From Saprospiraceae bacterium (GTDB lineage: Bacteria; Bacteroidota; Bacteroidia; Chitinophagales; Saprospiraceae), in assembly GCA_007125435.1 (NCBI GenBank), contig SLDF01000105.1, positions 1 through 16,913 on the forward strand: a stretch of DNA of 16,913 bases, in the 5' to 3' direction. The notes below the pieces were generated by a model. That model saw only the letters and a list, made by a program, of their open reading frames with translations. It searched no databases and was not told the origin of the DNA. Position numbers and translations under genes: made by a program. Below, piece after piece: positions 1 through 8,190 of the stretch. Position 1 is the first letter of the stretch. The number at the start of each line of letters is the position of its first letter.

Positions 1-4
1 AACA

Positions 5-120
5 GTGGCGACCCTAAGGGAGCCAGACCGGATGGAACGAATGTGGAAGCCGGGCCGACCGTTCAGGGAGCTGTGAAGCATAGCGACCCGACGACGACAG
101 GAGGAGGGTGATGCCCAAAG
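5..120. repeat. Dispersed structured repeat, copy 1
   Basis: This stretch shares its beginning (GTGGCGAC), an internal TAGCGACCCG block and its end (GGAGGGTGATGCCC then AAAG) with 8068-8179, in the same orientation. The middle is more divergent but keeps similar length and base composition. Short complementary arms are present (CCGG at 28-31 and 50-53; CCCT at 12-15 and AGGG at 65-68), so it may fold as DNA or RNA. It has no credible reading frame. The left edge of the window may cut it. I infer an abundant REP-like or MITE-like intergenic family; only the two-copy similarity is seen directly. Confidence 0.7.
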
Positions 121-325
121 CGGTAAATTGAAATGCACCCATAGTTTATACATTAAATTGTTAAATTATTAAATTTTACGCGAGAATATTAACCTTATCA
201 AAACAAAAGGTGTTAGTTTTATCGCATCTATAGATAAGGAAATGGACATGCAGGACGTTTATTTCTTTGAAAAATGTTTTTTTGATTGAACTAACAACTC
301 AAGCTGTAAGAATCAAATACCTCTT
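121..325 (+). other. AT-rich leader of the secreted-protein gene
   Basis: This non-coding stretch lies between the dispersed repeat and the start codon at 326. It holds a short AT-rich repetition (TTAAATTGT-like units, about 154-178) and a possible stem with arms CCTTATC (193-199) and GATAAGG (233-239), inside which AAAAC (200-204) can pair with GTTTT (216-220). I see no convincing match to the Bacteroidota promoter consensus (TTTG / TAnnTTTG) and no Shine-Dalgarno sequence before the ATG. The promoter of the downstream gene probably lies here but cannot be placed. Confidence 0.4.
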
Positions 326-3300
326 ATGAGATTTTATCTACTCATACTTATTCCTTTAATGCTGAGCTTCAATACTCAGGCAAATGATGGAGGTGGTTTG
401 CCTGAACTAAACTACGTTATCAATAAAGGTCAATGGCCAAAACAAATAGAGTATCGGGTAGATCTACAAGGCGGCATGCTTTATCTGGAAAAGGATCGAT
501 TGACTTTCTCCTTTTTGGACAAGGACCATTTTCATCAATTCAGAAAAGATAACAAATCAGATAGCCTGACGTCAGAAGAAAGGTCTACAGCACAAGCAGT
601 CGATCCTGAGCCACCTGTCATCAATGGGCATGCTTATCAAGCCAAATGGATAGGTGCCAATGCAAATGTTCAACTAAAAGGCAGGGCTAAGCAAAGTCAC
701 TATGTCAACTTCATAAAAGGGAATGATGAAAGTAAATGGCAGTCCTTTATTCCGGTATTCAGAAATGTCTACTATGAGGAGCTCTATGACCACATAGATT
801 TTAGCATTTATAGTCAGGGATCAATCCTTAAAAGCGATTACATTCTCAAACCCGGTGGTAAAGTCGGTGACATAAGACTTAAGTACGAAGGTGTAGATGA
901 TATCAGGATCAATGATGAAGGTCATCTGATCATCATCACATCTATCAATGAGATCATAGAACACAAACCATATGCTTATCAAGAAACAGAAAGTGGCATA
1001 GTAGAAGTCCCTTGTCACTATAAACTTGTGGGCAAAACTGTTTTTTTTGATCTTCCAGAGGGTTATGACCAAAGTCGGACGTTGACTATAGATCCGACAT
1101 TGATATTCTCGACCTATTCAGGTAGCCCGGTGGATAACTGGGGGTCTTCAGCTACCTTTGATTCCAGGGGTAATATGTTTGTAGGTGGTGTGGCTATGGG
1201 ACGAAATTATCCGACAACACTGGGCTCATTTCAGACTCAATTTGGTGGCGGATCAGGATTAGTAGAAACAGACTTAGTCGTTAGTAAATTTTCGTCTGAT
1301 GGCAGCCAATTGATCTTTTCTACTTTTATCGGGGGCAATAGCAATGAACTGATGTCCAGTCTTTTTTGTACGCCGGAAGATGAACTTGTTATACTTTCAA
1401 CGACGAGTTCTACCAATTTCCCAACAACAGGAAATGCATTTCAGCGAACATTAAGGGGGTCAGGTGCTGTGTTTATGCTCAATGAAAGCATATGGATGCC
1501 CAATGGCACAGATATAGCTATCACAAAACTAAATCGGCAAGGCTCCGAACTCGAGGCTTCGACCTTATTCGGTGGTATGGGTAATGAAGGCGTTAATTTA
1601 CATTTCAGACTTAGTCATAATTATGGAGATGACTCCAGAGGTGATATAGCTGTGGATAATCAGGGCTTTATATATGTTGTATCCAATACTACTTCGCCCA
1701 CTTTACCACGGGTAGTGGGAAATGCCCAGCCCAATTTTGGCGGTCAGCAGGATGCCTTTGTAGTAAAGTTCAATGCTTCACTAAGTTCAGCTGTCTGGGC
1801 GACTTATTTTGGGGGAACTGGAGCCGATGCCGGCTATGGCATAGATTTGGATGGTGGCAATAATGTGATCATATGTGGTGGCACCGTAAATGCAGGCCTC
1901 GCACCACTGCAAGGGGGATTGATCAATAACTTTCAAGGTGGCAAAGCTGATGGTTATGTATTAAAAATAAGGTCAGATGGCAGAACTTTTACAGCCGGTA
2001 CATATTTGGGCACAGGCGCTTACGATCAGGCGTATATGATAGAAACAGATCAATCCGAAAATGTATATATATTTGGACAGACTGAAGGTAACTATCCAAT
2101 TGTCGGAAATGTCTATTTCAACAGAAACGCTACACAATTTATACACAAATTAAACCCAGATCTCAATACAACCTTATTTTCTACCACCTTTGGATCACCG
2201 AATACTAACCTAGTCAATATTTCTCCTACGGCATTCCTCGTCGATGTGTGTGAAAATATTTACGCCGTAGGATGGGGCGGAAGAACCAATCTGGAAGGCA
2301 CAGGTAATACTAACAACATGCCAGTAACAACAGATGCTTTTCAGTCCTTGACAAATGGGTCCAATTTTTACCTGATCAATTTAAGTGCTGATGCGGAGTC
2401 TTTAATCTATGCCACCTACTTTGGAGAGATTGATGGGCAAGGCGATCATGTGGATGGTGGAATGAGCAGATTTGATAAAAATGGTATTGTATACCAGGCT
2501 ACGTGTGCTAGTTGCGGTGGTACTAACAATTTTCCTACTACGCCAAATGCCTGGAGACGGAATAATGGCTCTTCTAACTGTAATATGGCGGGTTTTAAGT
2601 TTAGGTTTGAAATGCCAGGTCTACAAATCATTACCGCCGGTGGTGAACCTGAAATTGGCTGCGCGCCTTTTCAAACGACTTTTAGCTATGAATCAACCAG
2701 AGATCCAATATCGGTTTCGTGGGATTTTGGAGATGGTACTACTTCTGATCAAGAAGAACCTCAGCATACCTACAATACTCCTGGAACCTATGAAGTACAG
2801 CTAATCATTGAAGATCCTAGTAATTGCAACCCCTCAGACACAGCAGTATTTACAATTGTAGTCAGAGAAGACCCCTTTGAAGACCTGGAAAAAAATGTTT
2901 GTGTCGGTGACAGTATACAGGTAGGTAATCAGTTTTTCTCGGAGCCCGGTGATTATGAGGTTATTATTCCATTGCCGGATGGATGCGATAGCACGGTGCA
3001 GTTTCAACTGATTCAACGACCAACATATGAGGTAGATACCACTATATTTTTCTGTATCGACGATGGTATTGTCATTGGTGAAAATTTCTTTGAAACCCCG
3101 GGAGCTTTTGAAGTCGACCTTGTATCGAGCTTTGGGTGTGACAGTACCGTTTTTGTCCAGCTAGAAAAATATCCTGATTTTACACCTGAGATTACAGGTG
3201 AAGATTTTATTTGCATAGGTGATAGTACTGAGCTAAGTTTAGACCCTTCTCTAGGCACTGTGGAATGGTCAACAGGAGAGATCGCACCTTCTATTTTTGC

Positions 3301-4402
3301 CGTTGCTGCCACCACATACCAAGTCACAGTTACAGATAATAATGGCTGTATGAAATTTACCGACTTTAATCTGGACTATTTTCCTGAGAATCCTGTCAAT
3401 ACGGGGTTTGATCAATTTCTGGCATGCTTACAAGTAGATGTAGAGCTAGGCGTCGAAAACCCTCCTGAAGGAGAGTACCTTTGGTCCGGCCCAGACATCA
3501 GTCCGGAAGAAGCCACTTCGCCCAATCCTTCTGTAAGTGTTGAAGGCGTTTACTTTTTAGAATTCACCAGTACATTTGGGTGTGTGACCGTTGATTCAGT
3601 TAATGTCACATATAGGCGATTATTATTTGCCTTTGATCTAGAAGCACAAGCCAGTTGCGAAGGAGAAGCTGACGGTAGTATTAATGTCAACGAGATCACC
3701 GGAGGCATACCACCATATGACATAGTGTTTGAAGGTGAGAGTTTCTCCAACCCGGAAGAAGGTGTCTTTACAGATCTTGCAGCAGGGGAATATAGAATTT
3801 TTGTGACCGACCAGGGTGATTGCTTTTTGGATACCATAGTCACGATTATTCAGGCACCATTGATCGAAGTCGATCTCGGACCGGATGTGATTGTAAGGCT
3901 TGGTAATTCCCATACCATTATTCCTGAATTCAATGATTTGGCTTCCGGTATAGATTCATTTTATTGGGAGCCGCCAATATGGCTGGATTGCGATGACTGT
4001 ATAGAGCCCACATCGACCCCTGAAGACAGCATCCTGTATACTTTGACATTAATTGATAATAATGGCTGTGAAGTGACAAGCCAGATCTTTCTGAGGGTTT
4101 ATCAGCCGGGTAATATTTTTGTACCCAATGCATTTACACCCAATGGTGACGGCCTCAATGATGTATTCATGGTTTTTACTGATCCAAGCGTTTCGCGTAT
4201 CCAGGAAATAAAAATCTGGGATAGATGGGGTAGTATCATGTATGAAGCCTTTGATTTCCCGCCCAATGATCCGCTTTTTGGATGGGATGGTATACTTAGA
4301 GGCACCCGGCTCAATCCCGGTGTATTTGTATTCTACCTCATAGCAGAATATATTGATGGAACGACTGAGCTCATAAAGGGCGATGTGTTACTTTATAGAT
4401 AA
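326..4402 (+). CDS. Secreted SBBP/PKD/SprB-repeat protein with gliding-motility C-terminal domain (T9SS cargo)
   Basis: This 1358-residue protein starts with a Sec-type signal peptide: a hydrophobic stretch at residues 3-14 and probable cleavage after NTQA near residue 19. Residues about 28-260 match the conserved N-terminal region that precedes SBBP beta-propeller repeats in Bacteroidota (INKGQWP near its start). Residues about 260-740 are SBBP-type repeats with recurring FSTYFGG, DxxGNxYV and TTxxAFQ elements. A PKD domain follows (about 770-855, core WDFGDGTTS), then two similar units of about 45 residues (about 857-950) each carrying C..GDS-like and GCDST motifs. A SprB-type repeat lies at about 1103-1175 (ADGSINVNEITGGIPPY). 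The last 97 residues (from about 1262) form the gliding-motility-associated C-terminal domain, with FVPNAFTPNGDGLNDVF, the WDRWG motif and a final GDVLLYR, which in this family directs export through the type IX system. It is probably a cell-surface or released adhesin-like protein; its ligand is unknown. It stands alone and converges with ppc. Confidence 0.9.
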   Translation: MRFYLLILIPLMLSFNTQANDGGGLPELNYVINKGQWPKQIEYRVDLQGGMLYLEKDRLTFSFLDKDHFHQFRKDNKSDSLTSEERSTAQAVDPEPPVINGHAYQAKWIGANANVQLKGRAKQSHYVNFIKGNDESKWQSFIPVFRNVYYEELYDHIDFSIYSQGSILKSDYILKPGGKVGDIRLKYEGVDDIRINDEGHLIIITSINEIIEHKPYAYQETESGIVEVPCHYKLVGKTVFFDLPEGYDQSRTLTIDPTLIFSTYSGSPVDNWGSSATFDSRGNMFVGGVAMGRNYPTTLGSFQTQFGGGSGLVETDLVVSKFSSDGSQLIFSTFIGGNSNELMSSLFCTPEDELVILSTTSSTNFPTTGNAFQRTLRGSGAVFMLNESIWMPNGTDIAITKLNRQGSELEASTLFGGMGNEGVNLHFRLSHNYGDDSRGDIAVDNQGFIYVVSNTTSPTLPRVVGNAQPNFGGQQDAFVVKFNASLSSAVWATYFGGTGADAGYGIDLDGGNNVIICGGTVNAGLAPLQGGLINNFQGGKADGYVLKIRSDGRTFTAGTYLGTGAYDQAYMIETDQSENVYIFGQTEGNYPIVGNVYFNRNATQFIHKLNPDLNTTLFSTTFGSPNTNLVNISPTAFLVDVCENIYAVGWGGRTNLEGTGNTNNMPVTTDAFQSLTNGSNFYLINLSADAESLIYATYFGEIDGQGDHVDGGMSRFDKNGIVYQATCASCGGTNNFPTTPNAWRRNNGSSNCNMAGFKFRFEMPGLQIITAGGEPEIGCAPFQTTFSYESTRDPISVSWDFGDGTTSDQEEPQHTYNTPGTYEVQLIIEDPSNCNPSDTAVFTIVVREDPFEDLEKNVCVGDSIQVGNQFFSEPGDYEVIIPLPDGCDSTVQFQLIQRPTYEVDTTIFFCIDDGIVIGENFFETPGAFEVDLVSSFGCDSTVFVQLEKYPDFTPEITGEDFICIGDSTELSLDPSLGTVEWSTGEIAPSIFAVAATTYQVTVTDNNGCMKFTDFNLDYFPENPVNTGFDQFLACLQVDVELGVENPPEGEYLWSGPDISPEEATSPNPSVSVEGVYFLEFTSTFGCVTVDSVNVTYRRLLFAFDLEAQASCEGEADGSINVNEITGGIPPYDIVFEGESFSNPEEGVFTDLAAGEYRIFVTDQGDCFLDTIVTIIQAPLIEVDLGPDVIVRLGNSHTIIPEFNDLASGIDSFYWEPPIWLDCDDCIEPTSTPEDSILYTLTLIDNNGCEVTSQIFLRVYQPGNIFVPNAFTPNGDGLNDVFMVFTDPSVSRIQEIKIWDRWGSIMYEAFDFPPNDPLFGWDGILRGTRLNPGVFVFYLIAEYIDGTTELIKGDVLLYR

Positions 4403-4416
4403 AGCAAAATCAACCA

Positions 4417-7107
4417 TCAACCTGTATGTTTCAGTCCATTAGCTAATGCCGTTGTGATCTCCAAGAGCTTTTTTATAGTGCCCTCAAGATCTGCGTTTTC
4501 CTTCCCGGACTGATCACGCCATTTCCTCAGCTTTTTCAATTGGAGTCTATGTAGTGCATCAAGGGCTTTACGTCTTCTATTAATATTGTCCAATTGACTT
4601 ACTCTTCGCTCTGCTCTTGGCCTTTCAAACATAAGCTCTAATTCATTCTGACTGCGCTCGTACTCTGATAATATAAATGGCATAAAATCCGTACTCAAAT
4701 CTTTATCTCTTACCATTTCACCATATGCACTCATCCATCTGGGGTCTGCATTCATGACATTAGTCTCGACCTGAATGAAGATATATCTGAGCAAAGGTAT
4801 CTGATCAGCATTGTCCAACAATTGGCGATAGAGCGCCTTATCCTTATCCTTCATCTCTTTCAGTGCATATCCGATACCAAACCATCCTGTAATGTTAAAT
4901 CTGGATTGGCTCCAACTGAATACCCATGGTATAGCCCTTAAATCATCCAACGAACGCGTCCCCGTCCTTCTCGCCGGCCTTGATCCGATTTTACTCATCT
5001 CTAAGACATCAATTGGCGTGGCTTCCCCATAAAACCCAACAAAACCGGGTTTTTGGATGAGAGACCTGTAATATTTGTAAGCATAATCAGCAAACTTTGC
5101 CATAGCCTCGCGAGGAAAGACATCTTCATCTTGAGGATAGAAGTACTTAGCAGATTGAAGCGTAACACCAGATAATAACATCTCCATATTATAAACGCCA
5201 TTCAGCAAGTTGCCAAATTGCTGGGAGATGGTCTCTCCCTGCACTGTCAACTTCATCTCACCGCTCAAACTACCCTCCGGCATACACTCCAAAAACCGGT
5301 GGTACTTCCCTCCTCCCCTACTGATGGTGCCTCCTATACCATGAAAAAACCGAAAGGTTTTGCCATGCTGATTGGCTATTTTGGTAAGTGCTTCCTCTGT
5401 CTTATAGATATGCCATCGACTTGCTATGATGCCTCCATCCTTATTACTGTCAGAGTAGCCCAGCATGATCTCATACTTATCTCTACCACTTTCCTGAATC
5501 ATAGGCAGCCGGAGATAATCATTCATGATCTTGGACGACTGCTCCAGATCTTCTATGGTCTCAAATAAGGGCACCACATTATAAGCTTTGAGGTCCAAGC
5601 CGACTTCTCTGAAAAATAAATAGACCATCAACATATCACTGACCTGCCTCGTCATACTGATGATGAAAGCACCTATACCATCACGCCCGTATCTATCTAC
5701 ATGGGCTTTGACGGCTCTATAACACCCTAGCACCTTATCTGCCTCTTCACCGAACCTGCTATCGCTTGTCCCAAATGGACGACTACTCTTCAGTTCTTTT
5801 ACCATGAAAGCCACACGTTCATCTTCAGTCCATTCTTCAAATGGCTTCTCATCAGGGGATACTGCGCTTAATATTTGTCCCAGTGCCTTGTCGTGGTATG
5901 CAGAGTTTTGCCGGATATCCAATCGACATAGGTGAAATCCAAAACAAAGAATATGCCGCTCTATAGGAAATATATACTGTTCAGCTATGCGATCTGCACC
6001 GATTTGAATGAGGCTTTCCCTAATGAATTTAATATCCTTATGGAGTTCTGCTGAACTCTGATAGCCGGATTGATCGAGAGCCCCATCCCATTTCTCAGTG
6101 CTTTCCAACTTTAAAAGAATAAGATTTATAATCTGTCGCCATGGCTCATATGGGTTTCTTTCTACAGCCAATACACCCTCTGGTCCATACACCCCTTTCA
6201 GACGGTCTATTTTATCTAAAAGGGAAGCAGGTACATCATTTCTAATTGACGAAAAAGTCATATTAGCTGCCAGATCGAGCAGTTGAGATTTGATCAGGTC
6301 TATAGCGGCTGTTCGATGAGCGATCAGCGTCTCTGCCGTGATCTCAGCTGTGACATAAGGATGCCCATCCCGGTCGCCACCTACCCAACTACCGTACTTT
6401 ACCGCAGGAAAATTAGATGGATCTTGTAGTAGCGACTTATCGTAGCCCATAGCCATCCAACTCTGCATGAGCTGTCGGTCACTCTTGACCAGCTGTCTCG
6501 GAAACACCTTAGTGAAGTAATGCAGCACATTATTCCGCTCAGACCGCACTGTTGGCTTTTCCAGATAAACTTCTCCAGTACGCCACCAGCGTTCTATCAG
6601 CGCCTTTATCTCATCTCTGATGATGGACTGCTCCATATTTGAATATGTGGAGTTTTCCATTTGCACCAGTTTGAGATAAAGTGCACGGTGCATTTCCAGT
6701 ACAGATATACGTTTGGCTTCTGTAGGATGAGCAGTCAAGACTGGTGACACACAGACCTTAGATAGCACACCGGATATCTCTTCGGGCGATAGACCACGCG
6801 ACTCGAGTCTCTTGAATGTCTCCACCCATGAGCCTCTGATTTTTCCGGCGCCTTCCTCATCTGTCACACTGCGCCTATATTGCACCGAGGCATTTTCCTC
6901 CACCAGATTCATCAACTGCAGGTATATACTCAGTACCTGTATATGCTTTTCTTCCAGCTCACCACGAGCTTCGTTCATCCCCTTATTACTCAGTTCTGAC
7001 TGTAGCAAGGTTGCCAGCTCTGACTCTCCGATCTCTTCCATCACTTCCGCAAAGCAATCCGTCAGGAAGCGCATATCCCGATCTATCTTATCAAATACTG
7101 TCATCAT
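4417..7107 (-). CDS. ppc: Phosphoenolpyruvate carboxylase
   Basis: Ppc catalyses PEP plus bicarbonate to oxaloacetate and phosphate in the cytosol, refilling the TCA cycle. The 896-residue product is close to the usual 880-930 and ends in the family-typical xTG. Signature segments are present in order: TAHPTEAKR with the catalytic His (about 126-134), GGDRDGHP, CRLDIRQ, GYSDSNKDGG with the conserved Lys, FHGIGGTISRGGG (glycine-rich loop), and GSRPARR...LRAIPWVFSWSQSR. Oddly, the loop reads HGIGG where most family members have HGRGG, and positions that bind the inhibitor aspartate in the E. coli enzyme look substituted (Lys to Asn in ETNVMNAD; Asn to His in the final HTG). Two adjacent ATG codons open the gene (7105-7107 and 7102-7104); the outer one is used here. 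No Shine-Dalgarno sequence or clear promoter is visible. It is monocistronic and its stop lies 14 bp from that of the convergent + strand gene. Confidence 0.96.
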   Translation of the reverse strand: MMTVFDKIDRDMRFLTDCFAEVMEEIGESELATLLQSELSNKGMNEARGELEEKHIQVLSIYLQLMNLVEENASVQYRRSVTDEEGAGKIRGSWVETFKRLESRGLSPEEISGVLSKVCVSPVLTAHPTEAKRISVLEMHRALYLKLVQMENSTYSNMEQSIIRDEIKALIERWWRTGEVYLEKPTVRSERNNVLHYFTKVFPRQLVKSDRQLMQSWMAMGYDKSLLQDPSNFPAVKYGSWVGGDRDGHPYVTAEITAETLIAHRTAAIDLIKSQLLDLAANMTFSSIRNDVPASLLDKIDRLKGVYGPEGVLAVERNPYEPWRQIINLILLKLESTEKWDGALDQSGYQSSAELHKDIKFIRESLIQIGADRIAEQYIFPIERHILCFGFHLCRLDIRQNSAYHDKALGQILSAVSPDEKPFEEWTEDERVAFMVKELKSSRPFGTSDSRFGEEADKVLGCYRAVKAHVDRYGRDGIGAFIISMTRQVSDMLMVYLFFREVGLDLKAYNVVPLFETIEDLEQSSKIMNDYLRLPMIQESGRDKYEIMLGYSDSNKDGGIIASRWHIYKTEEALTKIANQHGKTFRFFHGIGGTISRGGGKYHRFLECMPEGSLSGEMKLTVQGETISQQFGNLLNGVYNMEMLLSGVTLQSAKYFYPQDEDVFPREAMAKFADYAYKYYRSLIQKPGFVGFYGEATPIDVLEMSKIGSRPARRTGTRSLDDLRAIPWVFSWSQSRFNITGWFGIGYALKEMKDKDKALYRQLLDNADQIPLLRYIFIQVETNVMNADPRWMSAYGEMVRDKDLSTDFMPFILSEYERSQNELELMFERPRAERRVSQLDNINRRRKALDALHRLQLKKLRKWRDQSGKENADLEGTIKKLLEITTALANGLKHTG

Positions 7108-7186
7108 TAATTCATTTTACAATGGCTGCTAATTTAGTAGAAAAAGGTTAGATTCTGATGGCATTTATTTGTTTTGTTTTTGGCGT

Positions 7187-7262
7187 GACCTCCATCTCTC
7201 CCTAGGGTCGAGATGGAGGTCGGGCTATCCGCTTGTATTCCTGACTGTCTCATGGGCAGTCA
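7187..7262. repeat. REP-like palindromic element
   Basis: The element begins with a perfect 12-bp inverted repeat, GACCTCCATCTC (7187-7198) and GAGATGGAGGTC (7210-7221), around an 11-nt loop that itself holds the palindrome CCCTAGGG. It is followed at once by CGGGCTATCCGC (7221-7232) and a second hairpin, TGACTG (7242-7247) with CAGTCA (7257-7262). The CGGGCTATCCGC block resembles a motif I recall as frequent in Bacteroidota intergenic repeats; that is memory, not a search. The open frames across it are by-products of the repeat. The element lies upstream of ppc, so it could also act in mRNA folding or DNA supercoiling control. Confidence 0.65.
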
Positions 7263-7363
7263 CAATGTATCTGGTGGCTTCCATCCGGTCGCCCCCACAT
7301 ACATGTTCCTGCTCACCATTCGACAGCCACTCATATCGCTTCTATCCCTCACGCAGAAAATCG

Positions 7364-7391
7364 GTTGTCTGTTGTCAGTTGTCAGTTGTCG
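7364..7391. repeat. Heptamer tandem repeat (GTTGTCN x4)
   Basis: Four consecutive seven-base units occur: GTTGTCT, GTTGTCA, GTTGTCA and GTTGTCG. This is a simple short tandem repeat of the kind seen between genes in several bacterial phyla. It sits between the REP-like element and a cluster of hairpins. Confidence 0.8.
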
Positions 7392-7423
7392 GGTATCAAA
7401 AGTTTAACGCTTCGCTGTTTAAT

Positions 7424-7516
7424 GTTTGAGATACGCTGCGCTTTCTCAAACGTTTACGCTGCGATAGCGTTGCTATCTACGCTGTTTATGCTTGAAGTAG
7501 GATGAAGGCCTTCAAG
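7424..7516. repeat. Cluster of three inverted repeats
   Basis: Three perfect inverted repeats lie in a row: GTTTGAG and CTCAAAC (about 7424-7451, 14-nt loop); GATAGC (7463-7468) and GCTATC (7472-7477) with a 3-nt loop; and CTTGAAG (7491-7497) and CTTCAAG (7510-7516) with a 12-nt loop containing part of the palindrome GAAGGCCTTC. The segment also repeats the word ACGCTG several times. No reading frame is convincing. It may be part of the same composite intergenic repeat as the REP-like element. Confidence 0.5.
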
Positions 7517-7558
7517 TTCTATTTATACAATACAATCTAATTAAAAAGCTACTGAAAA

Positions 7559-7596
7559 ATCTGCAACAGATGCTTTGCTATAAACGTGAGCAAAGC
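7559..7596. repeat. Adjacent hairpins
   Basis: ATCTG (7559-7563) and CAGAT (7567-7571) form a 5-bp stem with a 3-nt loop. They abut an 8-bp perfect inverted repeat, GCTTTGCT (7572-7579) and AGCAAAGC (7589-7596), with a 9-nt loop. Neither is followed by a good T-run, so these are not obvious terminators. Confidence 0.5.
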
Positions 7597-7671
7597 GAAC
7601 TATTTAACTTCAAAATAAAAAAAGATCAGTAGCACCATCGGTGCGAATCCCAAACTTTAAGATCATAAATT

Positions 7672-7723
7672 ACCTGCCATAAGGATAATTATCTGATAAA
7701 AATAAACCAACCTGCCCATAAGG
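7672..7723. repeat. Short imperfect direct repeat
   Basis: ACCTGCCATAAGG (7672-7684) recurs as ACCTGCCCATAAGG (7710-7723), 38 bp further on, each followed by a GATAAT-like sequence. The surrounding AT-rich DNA (7620-7890) holds one 74-codon minus-strand frame (7663-7887) with no recognisable features, which I do not call a gene. The stretch 7888-8060 holds nothing beyond a short palindrome, AATATTG and CAATATT, at 7991-8005. Confidence 0.4.
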
Positions 7724-8067
7724 CTGATAATCATGGCCATCCCAAAATCATATAAATCATAGTTCAGACAATTAATAGCGCCAAAACATTTGGTGATAAA
7801 TTTGCAAACCCAGGGCTGACGCTGTGCGCTATTAATAAGTCGTTGAGTATTAACTAGGCTACACTGCTCGAATAGGGATAGCAGCAAGAATTATATTGAA
7901 CTTATATTATTGAGCGTGACTCGACTTCTTAGAGGTAGCAGTATATTGTTGTTGTTCTGAATATACACTAGCCAAAATAAATGGATGATCAATATTGGCA
8001 ATATTTACATAATAATTTACTACTAAATGTCATTTTACTACGACCATTGCATCAGCGATGTGAAAGG

Positions 8068-8179
8068 GTGGCGACTTCAGGAGCTAGACTCTGCGGAGCG
8101 ATAGTGGAGCAGAGGCCGAACGAATAGTGAGCCCTGAAACGTAGCGACCCGTAACGAAGAGGAGGGTGATGCCCTAAAG
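8068..8179. repeat. Dispersed structured repeat, copy 2
   Basis: Second copy of the element at 5-120, same orientation. Conserved blocks are GTGGCGAC at the start, GTAGCGACCCG in the second half and GAGGAGGGTGATGCCC followed by AAAG at the end. This copy folds well on paper: an outer stem TTCAGG (8076-8081) with CCTGAA (8133-8138) encloses CTCTGC (8089-8094) with GCAGAG (8109-8114). The AGGAGGGTGATG end looks like a ribosome binding site plus start codon, but no frame follows it in either copy. A dispersed intergenic element is the simplest reading. Confidence 0.7.
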
Positions 8180-8190
8180 AAAATCAATAG

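Noticed and set aside
5..120. Integron attC site
   Set aside because: The size would fit, but the expected core sites (RYYYAAC and GTTRRRY) at the ends are not present and no integrase is visible.
2472..2804. 110-codon + strand frame and other overlapping frames inside the large genes
   Set aside because: They lie in alternative frames of well-supported genes and show no family features.
4403..4416. Bidirectional terminator between the two convergent genes
   Set aside because: The 14-bp gap has no inverted repeat or T-run; any terminator would have to lie inside the coding sequences.
7169..7429. Two overlapping + strand open frames of 64-86 codons
   Set aside because: They run straight through the REP-like palindromes and the heptamer repeat, which explains their openness; no protein features are visible.
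7663..7887. 74-codon minus-strand open frame in the intergenic region
   Set aside because: It has no recognisable motif, no ribosome binding site, and it crosses a direct repeat in AT-rich DNA. The composition looks like translated non-coding sequence.
8158..8172. Shine-Dalgarno plus ATG (AGGAGGGTGATG) as the start of a small gene
   Set aside because: The same end occurs in the other element copy, and neither is followed by a meaningful reading frame; Bacteroidota seldom depend on such sites.
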